This document shows, piece by piece, positions 37,182 through 46,912 of a DNA stretch of 64,000 nt; the first letter of the stretch is position 1, and every line of letters starts with the position of its first letter. Where the stretch lies: assembly GCF_025465995.1 (NCBI RefSeq), contig NZ_JANLNY010000004.1, positions 186,001-250,000 on the forward strand, given 5' to 3'. The position numbers and the translations under genes were made by a program. The notes below the pieces were generated by a model, which was not told the DNA's origin, did no database searches, and worked only from the letters and a program-made list of their open reading frames with translations. This DNA comes from Pseudomonas sp. 5P_3.1_Bac2 (GTDB taxonomy: Bacteria > Pseudomonadota > Gammaproteobacteria > Pseudomonadales > Pseudomonadaceae).

Positions 37182-37586
37182 ATGCTTGAGGCGCTGGTTA
37201 TCGCCCTGCTGATGCTTTGCCTAGGCTTGTTGGGCACTTGTGTGTGGCTGTCACGCCAGCTGCGCAACGCTGTCCAGCAACTGGGCGAAGAGGGGGCCGT
37301 GCGTGATCGGCGCTTGAAAGAGATCAGTCGGCGTTTGGATACTTACCTAACCGGCAGCGTGCAAATGGGCGAAGAGCTTTACGAGCTGCGCCAGGTGGTG
37401 GCACCGCTGCCGGATAAACTCAATCAAATAGAACAGCGTGACCCCACCACGTTGTCCTTTACCCAGGCCGCGCGCTTAGCTGGCATGGGCGCCACGGTGG
37501 ATGATCTGACCCAGTCTTGCGGCTTAAGCCAGGGCGAAGCCGAATTGATCAGCCGTATGCAGCAGGCCAAGGCTCAGCACTCTTAG
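37182..37586 (+). CDS. DUF2802 membrane-anchored protein
   Basis: A 134-residue protein with one N-terminal transmembrane helix ('LVIALLMLCLGLLGTCVWLSRQL'), a coiled-coil segment and a C-terminal helical domain ('FTQAARLAGMGATVDDLTQSCGLSQGEAELISRM') that looks helix-turn-helix-like. Proteins of this family follow cheW in Pseudomonas; the function is unknown. Its stop overlaps the stop of the convergent FlhB-like gene. Confidence 0.82.
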   Translation: MLEALVIALLMLCLGLLGTCVWLSRQLRNAVQQLGEEGAVRDRRLKEISRRLDTYLTGSVQMGEELYELRQVVAPLPDKLNQIEQRDPTTLSFTQAARLAGMGATVDDLTQSCGLSQGEAELISRMQQAKAQHS

Positions 37587-37912
37587 CTGTTATCCGCCGG
37601 GCCACCGAGCAGAGGCGGTAGCGGGGCCTCATCCTGCGCGCTCCAGCCCTTGGGACACTTACCTTTCAGGTACCAGGCAAAGGCAATGATCTCGGCGATT
37701 GAGCGATACAACTGCTCGGGGATCGCATCGCCCAGCTCCATGCGCGCCAGTAGCCGCACCAGCTCGGCATTTTCATAGATCGGCACTTCGTGCTCGCGGG
37801 CAATCGCCAAGATGGCCTCAGCCAACTCGTCATCGCCTTTGGCGCTGAGGGTCGGCGCGTTTTGCCCGTCATAGCTGAGGGCGATGGCTTGGCGCGGTGC
37901 TTTGCTGCTCAT
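37583..37912 (-). CDS. FlhB C-terminal-domain-like protein (FhlB type)
   Basis: A 109-residue protein resembling only the cytoplasmic part of FlhB after the cleavage site ('AIALSYDGQNAPTLSAKGDDELAEAILAIAREHEVPIYENAELVRLLARMELGDAIPEQLYRSIAEIIAFAWYLKG'). There are no membrane helices and no NPTH motif. Such proteins can substitute for the FlhB C-terminal fragment or modulate export in some bacteria. Its start overlaps the stop of the FliK-like gene by 4 bases, so the two are coupled. Confidence 0.85.
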   Translation of the reverse strand: MSSKAPRQAIALSYDGQNAPTLSAKGDDELAEAILAIAREHEVPIYENAELVRLLARMELGDAIPEQLYRSIAEIIAFAWYLKGKCPKGWSAQDEAPLPPLLGGPADNS

Positions 37913-39447
37913 GCGGTTTCATCCACCCAGCGTTGTTCAAGCGTGGTGCGTTGGCCCCGTGGAGGCACGCCGCAGGTACAGAGTAATTCGCCCACATGGA
38001 TGCCGGCGGTTTGTAAGCGCGCGCGCAGATTATCCAGTTCGCTCTCAATGAGTTTCGCCGTGTCGGCCTGCTGCGCCCAGAGCTGGCTGCTGAATTGCTC
38101 ACGGACTAACTCGGCCTGGATTTGCAGGGGCCCCAGCGGCGGGATGTCAAAGGCCAGCTCGACGCGCCAAAGGGTTTCTTTGGCCTCTTTCTTCTCGCTG
38201 TCTTGACCCTCTTCGCGTTGCAGTTTGACTTGCAGCGGCACCACGTCCTGTTGGTTGCGCATGGGGATTTCCAATTGCCAAGTGGTCAGCAGATTGCCGT
38301 CCGGGCCGACTTGGCTTTGGCTCAGGCTCGACAACTGATGGGTTTGCAGGCGGGCAATGGCCGCGGCGGCGAGTTTGAGCAGGGACTCAAGGTCGTCTTC
38401 ATCCTGAGCCTTTTGCAGCAATCGGGCTGGCAGTGGAAAGCTTTGCTCCAGTTGGCGCTGGTTGGCGCGGCCAAGGCTTTGCAGCAGGTCGCGGGCGATG
38501 GCGGGCATGGCTTGGGCCATGGCGGCGCTGCTGCCACTACTGCCCAGTGCGCCAGCGCCGGCAAGGCCGGGGCTGAGTTGGCTGAGCAGGCGCAGTAAGT
38601 TGGCTTTAAGGTCGGTGCTTAAGGCCTGGCCTTGGCCGCCAATCAGCTTGCCTTCGAGGAAGATTCCGCTGTTGTGCAGCGCTTGGGCCAAGCCCTTGGG
38701 GTTACTCAGTTGAGCAGCATCGGGCAGGCCGGCAAAAAGTTTTTCAATGTTGCTGCGCAATCCCTCGCTCAGGCCGGCGCCACCGAGTAAACCCTGCAGG
38801 TTGTTGAACAACCCTTGTAATGAGCCTTGGCGGCCGAGTTGGGCGCTGAGCTGTTGGTTAAGGGCCAGTTGATCGAGACGGCCGCTTAAGGGCAGAAAGT
38901 TCAGCGACTGATCATTTTGCACTTGGGCGCTGAGCAGGCTGCCCACTGGCAGCTTCAGGGCCGTCTCTATCGACAGGGTGCTGCCAGCCATCTGACTGTT
39001 GAGCAATTGCATCAGCACCTTGTACACCAAGGGCTGGCTGCCGGCTTGGACATTGCTACTGAGCACTTTGCCTTGGAGCAGGGAGCCAGCGGGAAATTGC
39101 TCGCGGTCGAGGCTGGTCAGTGGTGGATGATTGTTACCTAGCACCGATAAGGCTAGGCGGGTTGGCGACAAGGCGGTGAGGTTAACCGCGCTGCCTTGCT
39201 CCAGGGCGCGTGGGCTGGTGGCCTCTAAGGTGGTTTGCTTGCCGTTGTTGAGGGTTAAGCGCAGGAGCACTTGAAAACTGTTGGCCAATTCCTTGCTGGT
39301 GACCACCTCGGCCTTGGCCGTTTCACCAACGGCGATTAAATCATCCAATGGCTGCAATAGCTTGACTGCGAGGTCAACATTGGCAGCGTTACCGCGATTG
39401 GCCGGAACTGGCGGCGGTAGTGGGCGTGGACTACTGATTTCGTTCAT
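37909..39447 (-). CDS. second FliK-like hook-length control protein
   Basis: With the ATG at 39447 the protein has 512 residues: Leu/Gln/Ser-rich low-complexity body and a C-terminal Flg_hook-like domain ('WQLEIPMRNQQDVVPLQVKLQREEG', 'WRVELAFDIPPLGPLQIQAELVREQFSSQLWAQQADTAKLIESELDNLRARLQTAGIHV'). It is clearly distinct from FliK at 16334. Coupling with the FlhB-like protein suggests an accessory export-switch pair, which is inference. The frame is open upstream of 39447 but no family match extends there. Confidence 0.82.
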   Translation of the reverse strand: MNEISSPRPLPPPVPANRGNAANVDLAVKLLQPLDDLIAVGETAKAEVVTSKELANSFQVLLRLTLNNGKQTTLEATSPRALEQGSAVNLTALSPTRLALSVLGNNHPPLTSLDREQFPAGSLLQGKVLSSNVQAGSQPLVYKVLMQLLNSQMAGSTLSIETALKLPVGSLLSAQVQNDQSLNFLPLSGRLDQLALNQQLSAQLGRQGSLQGLFNNLQGLLGGAGLSEGLRSNIEKLFAGLPDAAQLSNPKGLAQALHNSGIFLEGKLIGGQGQALSTDLKANLLRLLSQLSPGLAGAGALGSSGSSAAMAQAMPAIARDLLQSLGRANQRQLEQSFPLPARLLQKAQDEDDLESLLKLAAAAIARLQTHQLSSLSQSQVGPDGNLLTTWQLEIPMRNQQDVVPLQVKLQREEGQDSEKKEAKETLWRVELAFDIPPLGPLQIQAELVREQFSSQLWAQQADTAKLIESELDNLRARLQTAGIHVGELLCTCGVPPRGQRTTLEQRWVDETA

Positions 39448-39501
39448 CGGTGGGTTACACCCTGTCGAAAATGCCCGCTGCGGGACTCGGCTGCAGGCAT
39501 G

Positions 39502-39507
39502 TATAAT
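39502..39507 (+). promoter_or_regulatory. possible -10 element before ccmA
   Basis: A perfect TATAAT about 105 bases before the ccmA start, in the region divergent with the FliK-like gene. No good -35 hexamer is seen at 16-18 bases, so the call is tentative. Confidence 0.35.
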
Positions 39508-39612
39508 TGCGCGCCGGCTGAATCGGCTGCGCATTCCAGTTGCGTCAGTATATAGCGGCTAAGAGCTGGCCGACTTGAACGGCCTCTGCCATTGATTTTA
39601 GGTGCCAATGTT

Positions 39613-40248
39613 TTGACCCATCCTGTTCTAGACGCTGTGGCGCTTGCCTGCGAGCGAGATTGGCGCGTGCTGTTTGAGCAGCTCGAACTGCGTCTAGTCC
39701 CCGGTGACATGCTGCAAGTGGTTGGCCCTAATGGTAGTGGCAAAACCAGTCTGCTGCGCTTGCTGGCTGGCTTAATGCCGCCAAGCGCCGGGGAAATCCG
39801 GCTGTATGGTCAACCGCTAAGCAGCCAGCGTGCTGAATTGGCCCGTACCCTGCTGTGGCTCGGCCACGCTCCGGGCATCAAAGGCTTGCTCACCGCGGAA
39901 GAAAACCTCACCTGGCTCTGCGCCCTGCATCAGCCCGCCTCGCGCGAGGCGATCTGGCAGGCCTTACACGCCGTAGGCCTACGCGGCTTTGAAGATGTGC
40001 CATGCCACACCTTGTCGGCAGGCCAACAGCGCCGTGTAGGCTTGGCCCGCCTGTATTTGCCCGGCCCTAAATTATGGGTATTGGATGAGCCGTTTACCGC
40101 CTTGGATAAAGCCGCTGTGACGCAGTTGGAGCTGCATTTGGCACAGCACTGCGAGCAGGGCGGTTTAGTGGTGTTGACCACCCACCATGAAATGAAAATC
40201 AAGCCCAGTGGCTACCGTGAGTTGGATTTGGGGCAGCGTGCGCCATGA
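39613..40248 (+). CDS. ccmA: heme exporter ATPase CcmA
   Basis: An ABC ATPase of about 211 residues: Walker A '[18 protein letters not shown]', signature '[14 protein letters not shown]', Walker B '[11 protein letters not shown]'. With CcmB, CcmC and CcmD it releases holo-CcmE in cytochrome c maturation System I. I chose the TTG at 39613 ('[18 protein letters not shown]') by family likeness. A TTG at 39592 is also in frame. Confidence 0.93.
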   Translation: MTHPVLDAVALACERDWRVLFEQLELRLVPGDMLQVVGPNGSGKTSLLRLLAGLMPPSAGEIRLYGQPLSSQRAELARTLLWLGHAPGIKGLLTAEENLTWLCALHQPASREAIWQALHAVGLRGFEDVPCHTLSAGQQRRVGLARLYLPGPKLWVLDEPFTALDKAAVTQLELHLAQHCEQGGLVVLTTHHEMKIKPSGYRELDLGQRAP

Positions 40249-40916
40249 GTAATGTGTTCACCCTGCTGCTGGCCCGTGAGGCGCGTTTGCTGTTTAGGCG
40301 TCCGGCTGAGTTAGCCAACCCGCTGGTGTTTTTCGCCATTGTGATTGCCTTGTTCCCGTTGGCCGTTGGGCCGCAATCGCAACTGTTGCAAAGTCTGTCG
40401 CCAGGGCTGGTGTGGGTTGCCGCTTTGCTGGCGGTTCTGCTGTCGTTGGATGGCCTGTTTCGCAGTGATTTTGAAGATGGCTCACTGGAACAGTGGGTCC
40501 TTTCGCCGCACCCCTTAGCACTTTTGGTGTTGGCCAAGGTGCTGGCACACTGGCTGTTTTCTGGTTTGGCCTTGGTTTTATTGGCCCCCTTGTTGGCTTT
40601 GATGCTGGGCTTACCGGGCCGCTGCCTGCCGGTGTTGCTGTTGTCGTTGTTGCTCGGTACGCCGGTGCTGAGTTTGCTCGGTGCGGTCGGCGCAGCACTG
40701 ACCGTAGGCCTTAAGCGCGGCGGGTTGTTACTGGCACTGTTGATTCTACCGTTGTACATCCCGGTGCTGATTCTCGGCAGCGGTGCGTTACAAGCCAGCC
40801 TGCAGGGATTGCCGGTACTGGGGCATCTGTTATGGATGGCCTGCCTCACTGCCTTAGCGGTGACCTTGACACCTTTTGCGATTGCCGCTGGTCTGAAGAT
40901 CAGTGTGGCTGAGTAA
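40245..40916 (+). CDS. ccmB: heme exporter membrane protein CcmB
   Basis: A 223-residue protein with six transmembrane helices and the family opening '[37 protein letters not shown]'. It is the membrane partner of CcmA and overlaps its gene by 4 bases. Confidence 0.96.
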   Translation: MSNVFTLLLAREARLLFRRPAELANPLVFFAIVIALFPLAVGPQSQLLQSLSPGLVWVAALLAVLLSLDGLFRSDFEDGSLEQWVLSPHPLALLVLAKVLAHWLFSGLALVLLAPLLALMLGLPGRCLPVLLLSLLLGTPVLSLLGAVGAALTVGLKRGGLLLALLILPLYIPVLILGSGALQASLQGLPVLGHLLWMACLTALAVTLTPFAIAAGLKISVAE

Positions 40917-40986
40917 AACATAAGCCTAAATGGCCGGCTGGCCGGGCCCTGTGCCTGCGTCAGTCCTTGCAATGATGAGTAGCCTG

Positions 40987-41742
40987 ATGAACTGGACGTG
41001 GTTTCATAAACTGGGTTCGCCCAAGTGGTTTTACCAGATCAGTGCGCGCTGGCTGCCCTGGTTAACCACGGCGGCGGTGCTGCTGTTGGTGGTGGGCTTG
41101 GTCTGGGGCTTAGCTTTTGCGCCGCCGGATTATCAACAGGGCAACAGCTTCCGGATTATCTATATTCACGTGCCGGCGGCGTTTCTCGCCCAGTCGATCT
41201 ACGTGATGCTGGCCGTGGCGGGTACGGTTGGTCTCGTGTGGAAAATGAAACTGGCCGATGTCGCGCTGCAGCAAGCCGCGCCCATCGGCGCCTGGATGAC
41301 GGTGATCGCCTTGATCACTGGCGCCGTGTGGGGCAAGCCGACCTGGGGCACCTACTGGGTGTGGGACGCGCGTCTGACCTCGATGCTGATTCTGTTGTTC
41401 CTCTACTTCGGCGTTATCGCCTTGGGCCAAGCCATCACTAACCGGGACAGCGCGTCTAAAGCCTGTGCGGTGCTGGCCATCGTCGGCGTGGTGAATATCC
41501 CGATCATCAAATACTCGGTGGAGTGGTGGAACACCCTGCACCAGCCGGCCACCTTCAGCGTGGTGGAAAAACCGGCCATGCCGTTCGAGATGTGGATGCC
41601 GCTGCTGATCATGGTGCTGGGCTTCTACTGCTTCTTCGGCGCGGTGCTGTTGCTGCGCATGCGCCTTGAGGTGCTCAAGCGCGAAGCCCGCAGCAGTTGG
41701 GCCAAGGCCGAGATCAAGGCGCAGGTGGAGAAAGGTCAATGA
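40987..41742 (+). CDS. ccmC: heme transport protein CcmC
   Basis: A 251-residue, six-helix protein with the WWD-type heme-handling motif '[22 protein letters not shown]' and conserved histidines in 'IIYIHVPAA' and '[11 protein letters not shown]'. It attaches heme to CcmE. The start is among three in-frame ATGs (40972, 40975, 40987); I took 40987 ('[16 protein letters not shown]'). Confidence 0.95.
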   Translation: MNWTWFHKLGSPKWFYQISARWLPWLTTAAVLLLVVGLVWGLAFAPPDYQQGNSFRIIYIHVPAAFLAQSIYVMLAVAGTVGLVWKMKLADVALQQAAPIGAWMTVIALITGAVWGKPTWGTYWVWDARLTSMLILLFLYFGVIALGQAITNRDSASKACAVLAIVGVVNIPIIKYSVEWWNTLHQPATFSVVEKPAMPFEMWMPLLIMVLGFYCFFGAVLLLRMRLEVLKREARSSWAKAEIKAQVEKGQ

Positions 41743-41915
41743 GTTTCGCCAGTTTTAGCGACTTTATCGCCATGGGTACCCACGGCCCTTATGTGTGGTC
41801 CTGTTATGCCATCAGTCTGGCGGTGCTCGGGCTGAATGTGGCGCTGCCGATGTTCGCGCGGCGCCGTTATCTGCAAGACGAGGCGCGTCGTTTGCGTCGG
41901 GAGGAAAGTCAGTGA
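41739..41915 (+). CDS. ccmD: heme exporter protein CcmD
   Basis: A 58-residue protein with one transmembrane helix ('[22 protein letters not shown]') and a basic C-terminus ('[18 protein letters not shown]'), typical of CcmD, which stabilises CcmC-CcmE and aids release of holo-CcmE. It overlaps ccmC and ccmE by 4 bases each. Confidence 0.93.
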   Translation: MSFASFSDFIAMGTHGPYVWSCYAISLAVLGLNVALPMFARRRYLQDEARRLRREESQ

Positions 41916-42379
41916 ATCCGCAGCGCAAAAAGCGCCTCTATATTGTTTTGGCGATTGTCGCAGGCGTAGGTGTTGCCGTGGCCTTGGCCCTGAGCGCGTT
42001 GCAGCAGAACATCAATCTGTTTTACACCCCGACTCAGATCGCCAGTGGCGATGCACCACAAAATACGCGCATCCGCGCTGGTGGCCTGGTCGAGGAAGGC
42101 TCGGTGAAACGCTCCGGCGACTCCCTGGATACTGACTTTGTCGTTACCGATGGCAGCCACAGCGTGACTATCCGCTACAGCGGCATCCTCCCGGACCTGT
42201 TCCGTGAAGGGCAGGGCATCGTCGCCATGGGCAAGTTAGATGGGAGCGGGGTGATGGTCGCCGATGAAGTTTTGGCCAAGCATGATGAAAACTACATGCC
42301 ACCTGAAGTGATGCAGGCTCTGGAGAAAAGCGGCATGAAGCAAAAGCATGACGCTGCCACTCAAGGGGGCGCGCAATGA
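41912..42379 (+). CDS. ccmE: heme chaperone CcmE
   Basis: A 155-residue protein from the GTG at 41912, with an N-terminal membrane anchor and periplasmic OB-fold ('[54 protein letters not shown]'). The heme-binding histidine is in '[13 protein letters not shown]'. It carries heme from CcmC to the CcmF ligation complex. Confidence 0.96.
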   Translation: MNPQRKKRLYIVLAIVAGVGVAVALALSALQQNINLFYTPTQIASGDAPQNTRIRAGGLVEEGSVKRSGDSLDTDFVVTDGSHSVTIRYSGILPDLFREGQGIVAMGKLDGSGVMVADEVLAKHDENYMPPEVMQALEKSGMKQKHDAATQGGAQ

Positions 42380-44349
42380 TTCCTGAACTCGGCCAGTTGG
42401 CCTTGATTCTGGCGCTGTGCATGGCGGTGGTGCAGGGCACTTTGCCGCTGATTGGCGCCTGGCGGGGGGATCGGCAATGGATGGGCCTGGCCCAGCCGGC
42501 AGCGTGGGGGCAGTTCGCCTTTATGCTGTTTGCCTTTATCTGTCTGACCTACTCGTTCTTGGTCGATGATTTCAGCGTGACCTATGTGGCGAGCAACTCC
42601 AACAGCCTGTTGCCGTGGTACTTCAAGTTCAGCGCGGTATGGGGCGCCCACGAAGGCTCGTTGCTGCTGTGGGGCTTGATCCTGGCCGGCTGGACCTTTG
42701 CCGTGTCGATCTTCTCGCGGCAATTGCCTGAAGAAATGCTCGCTCGGGTGTTGGCCGTGATGGGCATTATCAGCGTTGGTTTCCTGCTGTTTTTGATCAT
42801 CACCTCCAACCCCTTCGCACGCATCCTGTTTGATACTCCTGCCAACGGTCGTGACCTCAACCCGCTGCTGCAAGACGTTGGCCTGATCGTCCATCCGCCG
42901 ATGCTGTACATGGGCTACGTGGGCTTCTCGGTGGCCTTCGCCTTTGCTATCGCTGCACTGTTGGGCGGTAAGCTGGATGCGGCCTGGGCGCGTTGGTCGC
43001 GGCCATGGACCATCGTTGCCTGGGCCTTCCTCGGCATTGGTATCGCCCTGGGTTCCTGGTGGGCTTATTACGAACTGGGCTGGGGCGGTTGGTGGTTCTG
43101 GGACCCGGTGGAAAACGCCTCCTTTATGCCATGGCTGGTCGGCACCGCGCTGATCCACTCCCTGGCGGTGACGGAAAAACGCGGCGTCTTCAAAAGCTGG
43201 ACCGTGTTGCTGGCCATTGCCGCGTTCTCCCTGAGCTTGCTCGGCACCTTCCTGGTGCGTTCCGGCGTACTGACTTCGGTGCATGCCTTTGCCAGTGACC
43301 CTGAGCGCGGCACCTTTGTTCTGGCCTTCTTGCTGTTGGTGGTGGGCAGCTCGCTGACCCTGTTTGCTCTGCGTGCCCCTGTGGTGAAGAGCAAGGTTGG
43401 CTTTGCCCTGTGGTCGCGGGAAACCCTGCTGCTGATCAACAACCTGATTCTGGTAGTGGCCGCGGCGATGATTCTGCTCGGCACTCTGTACCCGCTGGTG
43501 CTGGATGCCGTGACCGGCGCCAAGCTGTCGGTCGGCCCGCCCTATTTCAACGCGCTGTTCGTGCCGCTGATGGGCCTGCTGATGGTGATGATCGCCATCG
43601 GTGTGCTGCTGCGCTGGAAGGACACGCCGGTTAAATGGCTGATCGGCATGCTCAGCCCGGTGCTGATCGGCACCGTGGTGGTGGCGGTGCTGGCGACTTT
43701 TGTGCTCGGTGATTTTAACTGGGCCGTGCTCGGCGTTTGCCTGCTGGCCGCTTGGGTGGTGCTCGCCGGTGTGCGCGATATCGTCGATAAGACCCGACAT
43801 AAAGGTCTGCTCAAAGGTCTGCCAACCCTGACCCGCAGCTACTGGGGCATGCAGGTGGCGCACTTGGGCATGGCGGTGTGTGCTCTGGGCGTGGTGCTGA
43901 CCAGCGTTGGCAGCTTTGAACGCGATATGCGCATGGCGCCTGGCGACAGCGTCGATATCGGCGGTTACCACTTTATCTTCGAGGGTGCTAAGCACTTCGA
44001 AGGGCCGAACTTCACCTCCGATCGCGGTACCGTGCGCATCCTTGAAGACGGCAAAGAGATTGCCGTGCTGCATCCGGAGAAGCGTCTGTATGTGGTACAG
44101 AAGTCGGTGATGACCGAAGCCGGTATCGATGCTGGATTTACCCGTGACCTGTTTGTGGCCTTGGGTGAGCCGTTGGAAGACGGGGCTTGGGCGGTGCGCG
44201 TGCACATCAAACCCTTTGTTCGCTGGATTTGGTTCGGCGCCTTGTTGATGGGCCTTGGTGGCTTGTTGGCTGCTGCCGATAAACGTTACCGGATGAAAGT
44301 GCGAACCCGGGTGCGTGATGCCCTCCGGGTGCAGGAGGCGAAAGCATGA
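42376..44349 (+). CDS. ccmF: cytochrome c heme lyase subunit CcmF
   Basis: A 657-residue polytopic protein with the WWD motif '[31 protein letters not shown]' and the opening '[26 protein letters not shown]'. It ligates heme to apocytochrome c with CcmH and CcmI. A long antisense open frame covers the whole gene and is a codon-usage shadow. Confidence 0.97.
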   Translation: MIPELGQLALILALCMAVVQGTLPLIGAWRGDRQWMGLAQPAAWGQFAFMLFAFICLTYSFLVDDFSVTYVASNSNSLLPWYFKFSAVWGAHEGSLLLWGLILAGWTFAVSIFSRQLPEEMLARVLAVMGIISVGFLLFLIITSNPFARILFDTPANGRDLNPLLQDVGLIVHPPMLYMGYVGFSVAFAFAIAALLGGKLDAAWARWSRPWTIVAWAFLGIGIALGSWWAYYELGWGGWWFWDPVENASFMPWLVGTALIHSLAVTEKRGVFKSWTVLLAIAAFSLSLLGTFLVRSGVLTSVHAFASDPERGTFVLAFLLLVVGSSLTLFALRAPVVKSKVGFALWSRETLLLINNLILVVAAAMILLGTLYPLVLDAVTGAKLSVGPPYFNALFVPLMGLLMVMIAIGVLLRWKDTPVKWLIGMLSPVLIGTVVVAVLATFVLGDFNWAVLGVCLLAAWVVLAGVRDIVDKTRHKGLLKGLPTLTRSYWGMQVAHLGMAVCALGVVLTSVGSFERDMRMAPGDSVDIGGYHFIFEGAKHFEGPNFTSDRGTVRILEDGKEIAVLHPEKRLYVVQKSVMTEAGIDAGFTRDLFVALGEPLEDGAWAVRVHIKPFVRWIWFGALLMGLGGLLAAADKRYRMKVRTRVRDALRVQEAKA

Positions 44350-44882
44350 AGCGTTTAGTGTTGTTGCTGCCATTGGTGATTTTTTTAGGCGTGGCGGTGT
44401 TCCTCTACCGTGGTTTGTTTCTCAACCCTGAGGAGCTGCCGTCGGCGCTGATCGACAAGCCATTCCCGGCCTTTAGCCTGCCAGCGGTGCAGGACGGCAA
44501 AACCCTGACTGTGGCCGACCTTAAGGGCAAGCCCGCGCTGGTTAACGTGTGGGCCACCTGGTGTGTGTCGTGCCGAGTTGAGCACCCGGTGCTGAATGCT
44601 CTGGGCAAGCTGGGCGTGAACATCTACGGGGTTAACTACAAAGATGACAACGCCGCCGCGCAGAAATGGCTGAAGGAGTTTAACGACCCTTACCAGCTCA
44701 ATATCAGCGATACCGCTGGCAGCTTGGGCTTGGATCTGGGCGTGTACGGCGCGCCGGAAACCTTCCTGATCGACAAGGACGGCATCATTCGCCACAAGTT
44801 TGTCGGCGTGATCGATGAGCGCGTATGGCGTGAGCAACTGGCCTCGCTGTATCAGCAATTGGTTGATGAGGCGCAGCCATGA
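44346..44882 (+). CDS. ccmG: thiol:disulfide interchange protein CcmG (DsbE)
   Basis: A 178-residue membrane-anchored thioredoxin-fold protein with active site 'WATWCVSCRVEHPVL' (WCxxC) and the conserved 'YGAPETFLIDKDGIIRHK'. It reduces apocytochrome c or CcmH before heme attachment. It overlaps ccmF and ccmH by 4 bases each. Confidence 0.96.
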   Translation: MKRLVLLLPLVIFLGVAVFLYRGLFLNPEELPSALIDKPFPAFSLPAVQDGKTLTVADLKGKPALVNVWATWCVSCRVEHPVLNALGKLGVNIYGVNYKDDNAAAQKWLKEFNDPYQLNISDTAGSLGLDLGVYGAPETFLIDKDGIIRHKFVGVIDERVWREQLASLYQQLVDEAQP

Positions 44883-45361
44883 GGCGGCTGTGTAGCGCAC
44901 TGCTGCTCGGCCTCGCCTTGCTAGGCACGGCTCAGGCGGCCATCGATACCTATGAGTTCAGTAGTGAGGCCGAGCGCCATCGCTACCGCACCCTGGTTGA
45001 AGAACTGCGTTGCCCTAAGTGTCAGAACCAGAACATCGCTGACTCCGATGCGCCGATTGCCATGGACCTGCGTGCGCAGATCTATCGCATGCTCAACGAG
45101 GGTAACAGCGACGCGCAAATTATCGATTACTTGGTCAGCCGCTATGGCGACTTCGTCCTGTACAAGCCGCCCGTCACGGCGCGCACGGTACTGCTCTGGT
45201 ACGGCCCAGCAGGTTTACTGGTGGCCGGCTTCGGCTTAGTGGCGGTGATCCTGTGGCGCCGGCGTCGGCAAGCGAAAGGCGCTGAGCATGGCCTATCTGC
45301 GGATGAACAGCAGCGCCTGGCTGCTTTGCTCAATCAACCGCCTGTGGAAAACAAAGACTGA
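44879..45361 (+). CDS. ccmH: cytochrome c maturation protein CcmH
   Basis: A 160-residue protein with a signal peptide ending 'LLGTAQAA', the redox motif 'EELRCPKCQNQNIADSDAPIAMDLR' (CxxC) and a C-terminal membrane helix ('VLLWYGPAGLLVAGFGLVAVILWRRRR'). It is the short CcmH; the TPR part found fused in E. coli is the separate ccmI gene here. Confidence 0.96.
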   Translation: MRRLCSALLLGLALLGTAQAAIDTYEFSSEAERHRYRTLVEELRCPKCQNQNIADSDAPIAMDLRAQIYRMLNEGNSDAQIIDYLVSRYGDFVLYKPPVTARTVLLWYGPAGLLVAGFGLVAVILWRRRRQAKGAEHGLSADEQQRLAALLNQPPVENKD

Positions 45362-46584
45362 TGATTGGATTTTGGTTGTGCGCCGCCGCCTTGTTGCTGG
45401 CGGCCCTGGCATTTTTGCTTATCCCGCTGTTGCGTGGGCGTAAGGTTCAAGCTGAAGAGGACCGCACCGCGCTGAACGTGACCCTCTATCAGGAACGTCT
45501 GCAAGAGCTGCAAAACCAGCACGCCGCAGGTGCTCTCGACGCCCAGCAACTGGCTGATGGTCGTGATGAAGCGGCCCGTGAGTTGCTGGCAGACACTGAC
45601 GGCCTGCAGCGTCAGCAGCATCCGCTGGGGCGCAAGCTGCCGCTGCTGGCTGCGGTGTTGGTGCCGGTAGTGGCCGCCGGCCTGTATTGGCACTTCGGCG
45701 CTATCGCTGATGTCGAGAAGGCCGCGACCTTTGCTGAGGCGCCGAGAAACATCCAAGAAATGACCGCCCGTTTGGAAGCCACGGTGCAGAGCAATCCGCA
45801 GTCGGCCGAAGGTTGGTACTTCTTGGGTCGTACCTACATGGCGCAAGAGCGTGCGGGCGATGCGGCTAAGGCTTTTGAGCAAGCGGTGAATCTCACTGGG
45901 CGGGCTCCAGAGCTGCTCGGTCAGTGGGCCCAGGCGCTGTATTTCTCCAGCAACAAGCAGTGGAGTGAGCAACTGCAAGCGCTGACCGATGAAGCCCTGC
46001 AGGCCGATCCAAACGAAGCCACCAGTCTCGGCCTGCTGGGGATCGCCGCCTTTGAAAGTGGCAACTTCGCCCAGGCAATCGAGCAGTGGCAGAAGCTGGT
46101 GGCGCTGTTGCCGGCTGAAGATCCATCGCGTCAGGCGATTGAGGGTGGTATCGAACGGGCCCGGGAACAACTGGCCGAGGGCGGCGCTCAACCAAGCGTG
46201 GCAGCACCGACTGCGCCTAGCACCGCGGCGGCTAACAAAGCGGCCCTGTTGACCGTTAAGGTGAGCTTAGCCCCTGAGCTGCAAGGCAAGGTGCAAGGCG
46301 ACGATGCGGTGTTTGTGTTTGCCCGTGCAGTCAGCGGCCCACCGATGCCTTTGGCGGTTAAGCGTCTGAAAGTGTCTGATCTGCCGGCTGAAGTGCAGTT
46401 GTCGGATAGCGACGCGATGATGCCGCAGTTGAAGATTTCTGGCTTTGCCCAAGTGCAGTTGGTGGCGCGTATTTCCCGCAGCGGTAATGCCACCGCCGGC
46501 GAGTGGCAGGGCAGTGGTCAGCCGCTGGCCTCTGATACCAAGGCTGTGCAACAGCTGCTGATTGATCGCGCGGACGGCCAATGA
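45361..46584 (+). CDS. ccmI: cytochrome c maturation protein CcmI (CycH)
   Basis: A 407-residue protein with two N-terminal membrane helices, a cytoplasmic linker and a periplasmic TPR domain ('GWYFLGRTYMAQERAGDAAKAFEQAVNL', 'NEATSLGLLGIAAFESGNFAQAIEQWQKLVALLP'), then a C-terminal beta-rich extension. It captures apocytochrome c for the lyase. The start shares a base with the ccmH stop. Confidence 0.94.
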   Translation: MIGFWLCAAALLLAALAFLLIPLLRGRKVQAEEDRTALNVTLYQERLQELQNQHAAGALDAQQLADGRDEAARELLADTDGLQRQQHPLGRKLPLLAAVLVPVVAAGLYWHFGAIADVEKAATFAEAPRNIQEMTARLEATVQSNPQSAEGWYFLGRTYMAQERAGDAAKAFEQAVNLTGRAPELLGQWAQALYFSSNKQWSEQLQALTDEALQADPNEATSLGLLGIAAFESGNFAQAIEQWQKLVALLPAEDPSRQAIEGGIERAREQLAEGGAQPSVAAPTAPSTAAANKAALLTVKVSLAPELQGKVQGDDAVFVFARAVSGPPMPLAVKRLKVSDLPAEVQLSDSDAMMPQLKISGFAQVQLVARISRSGNATAGEWQGSGQPLASDTKAVQQLLIDRADGQ

Positions 46585-46904
46585 TCGCTGCGCGTAAGGG
46601 GCTGCTGCTGGCGTTGCTGTTGGGCCTAAGTGCCTGTGTACAGACGCCGCCCAGTAGCCAGCCCGTACCGCGCGGCTCCAGCACCAATCATCCGCACTTC
46701 GCACCGCCGCCAGGAGTGGCCAGCCAGTGGGTGCCGGCGCTGGGGGTGTACCGGATTAATGGTGAAGCCGATCTGTATTACCGCGCACGCACTTTCTATC
46801 GCTTTGATGGCGGTTGGAGTTGGGCGACGGCTGTGCAAGGTCCGTGGACAGCCACTGATGACAGTGGCGTGCCCCCGGCTTTGTCGCAGTACTACTCGCG
46901 CTAA
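46581..46904 (+). CDS. small lipoprotein of unknown function downstream of ccmI
   Basis: A 107-residue protein with a lipobox 'LLGLSAC' (Cys19). The mature part is Pro-rich and then aromatic ('ALGVYRINGEADLYYRARTFYRFDGGWSWATAVQGPWTATDD'). It overlaps ccmI by 4 bases, so it is co-transcribed with the cytochrome c genes. I do not recognise a domain. A role in the periplasmic face of cytochrome maturation is only a guess from context. Confidence 0.75.
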   Translation: MIAARKGLLLALLLGLSACVQTPPSSQPVPRGSSTNHPHFAPPPGVASQWVPALGVYRINGEADLYYRARTFYRFDGGWSWATAVQGPWTATDDSGVPPALSQYYSR

Positions 46905-46912
46905 TCTAGGCG

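Noticed and set aside
42361..44373. A 670-codon open frame on the minus strand covering all of ccmF
   Set aside because: Composition is Gln/His/Arg-rich nonsense with no family match; it arises from the codon use of ccmF, which is certain on the plus strand.
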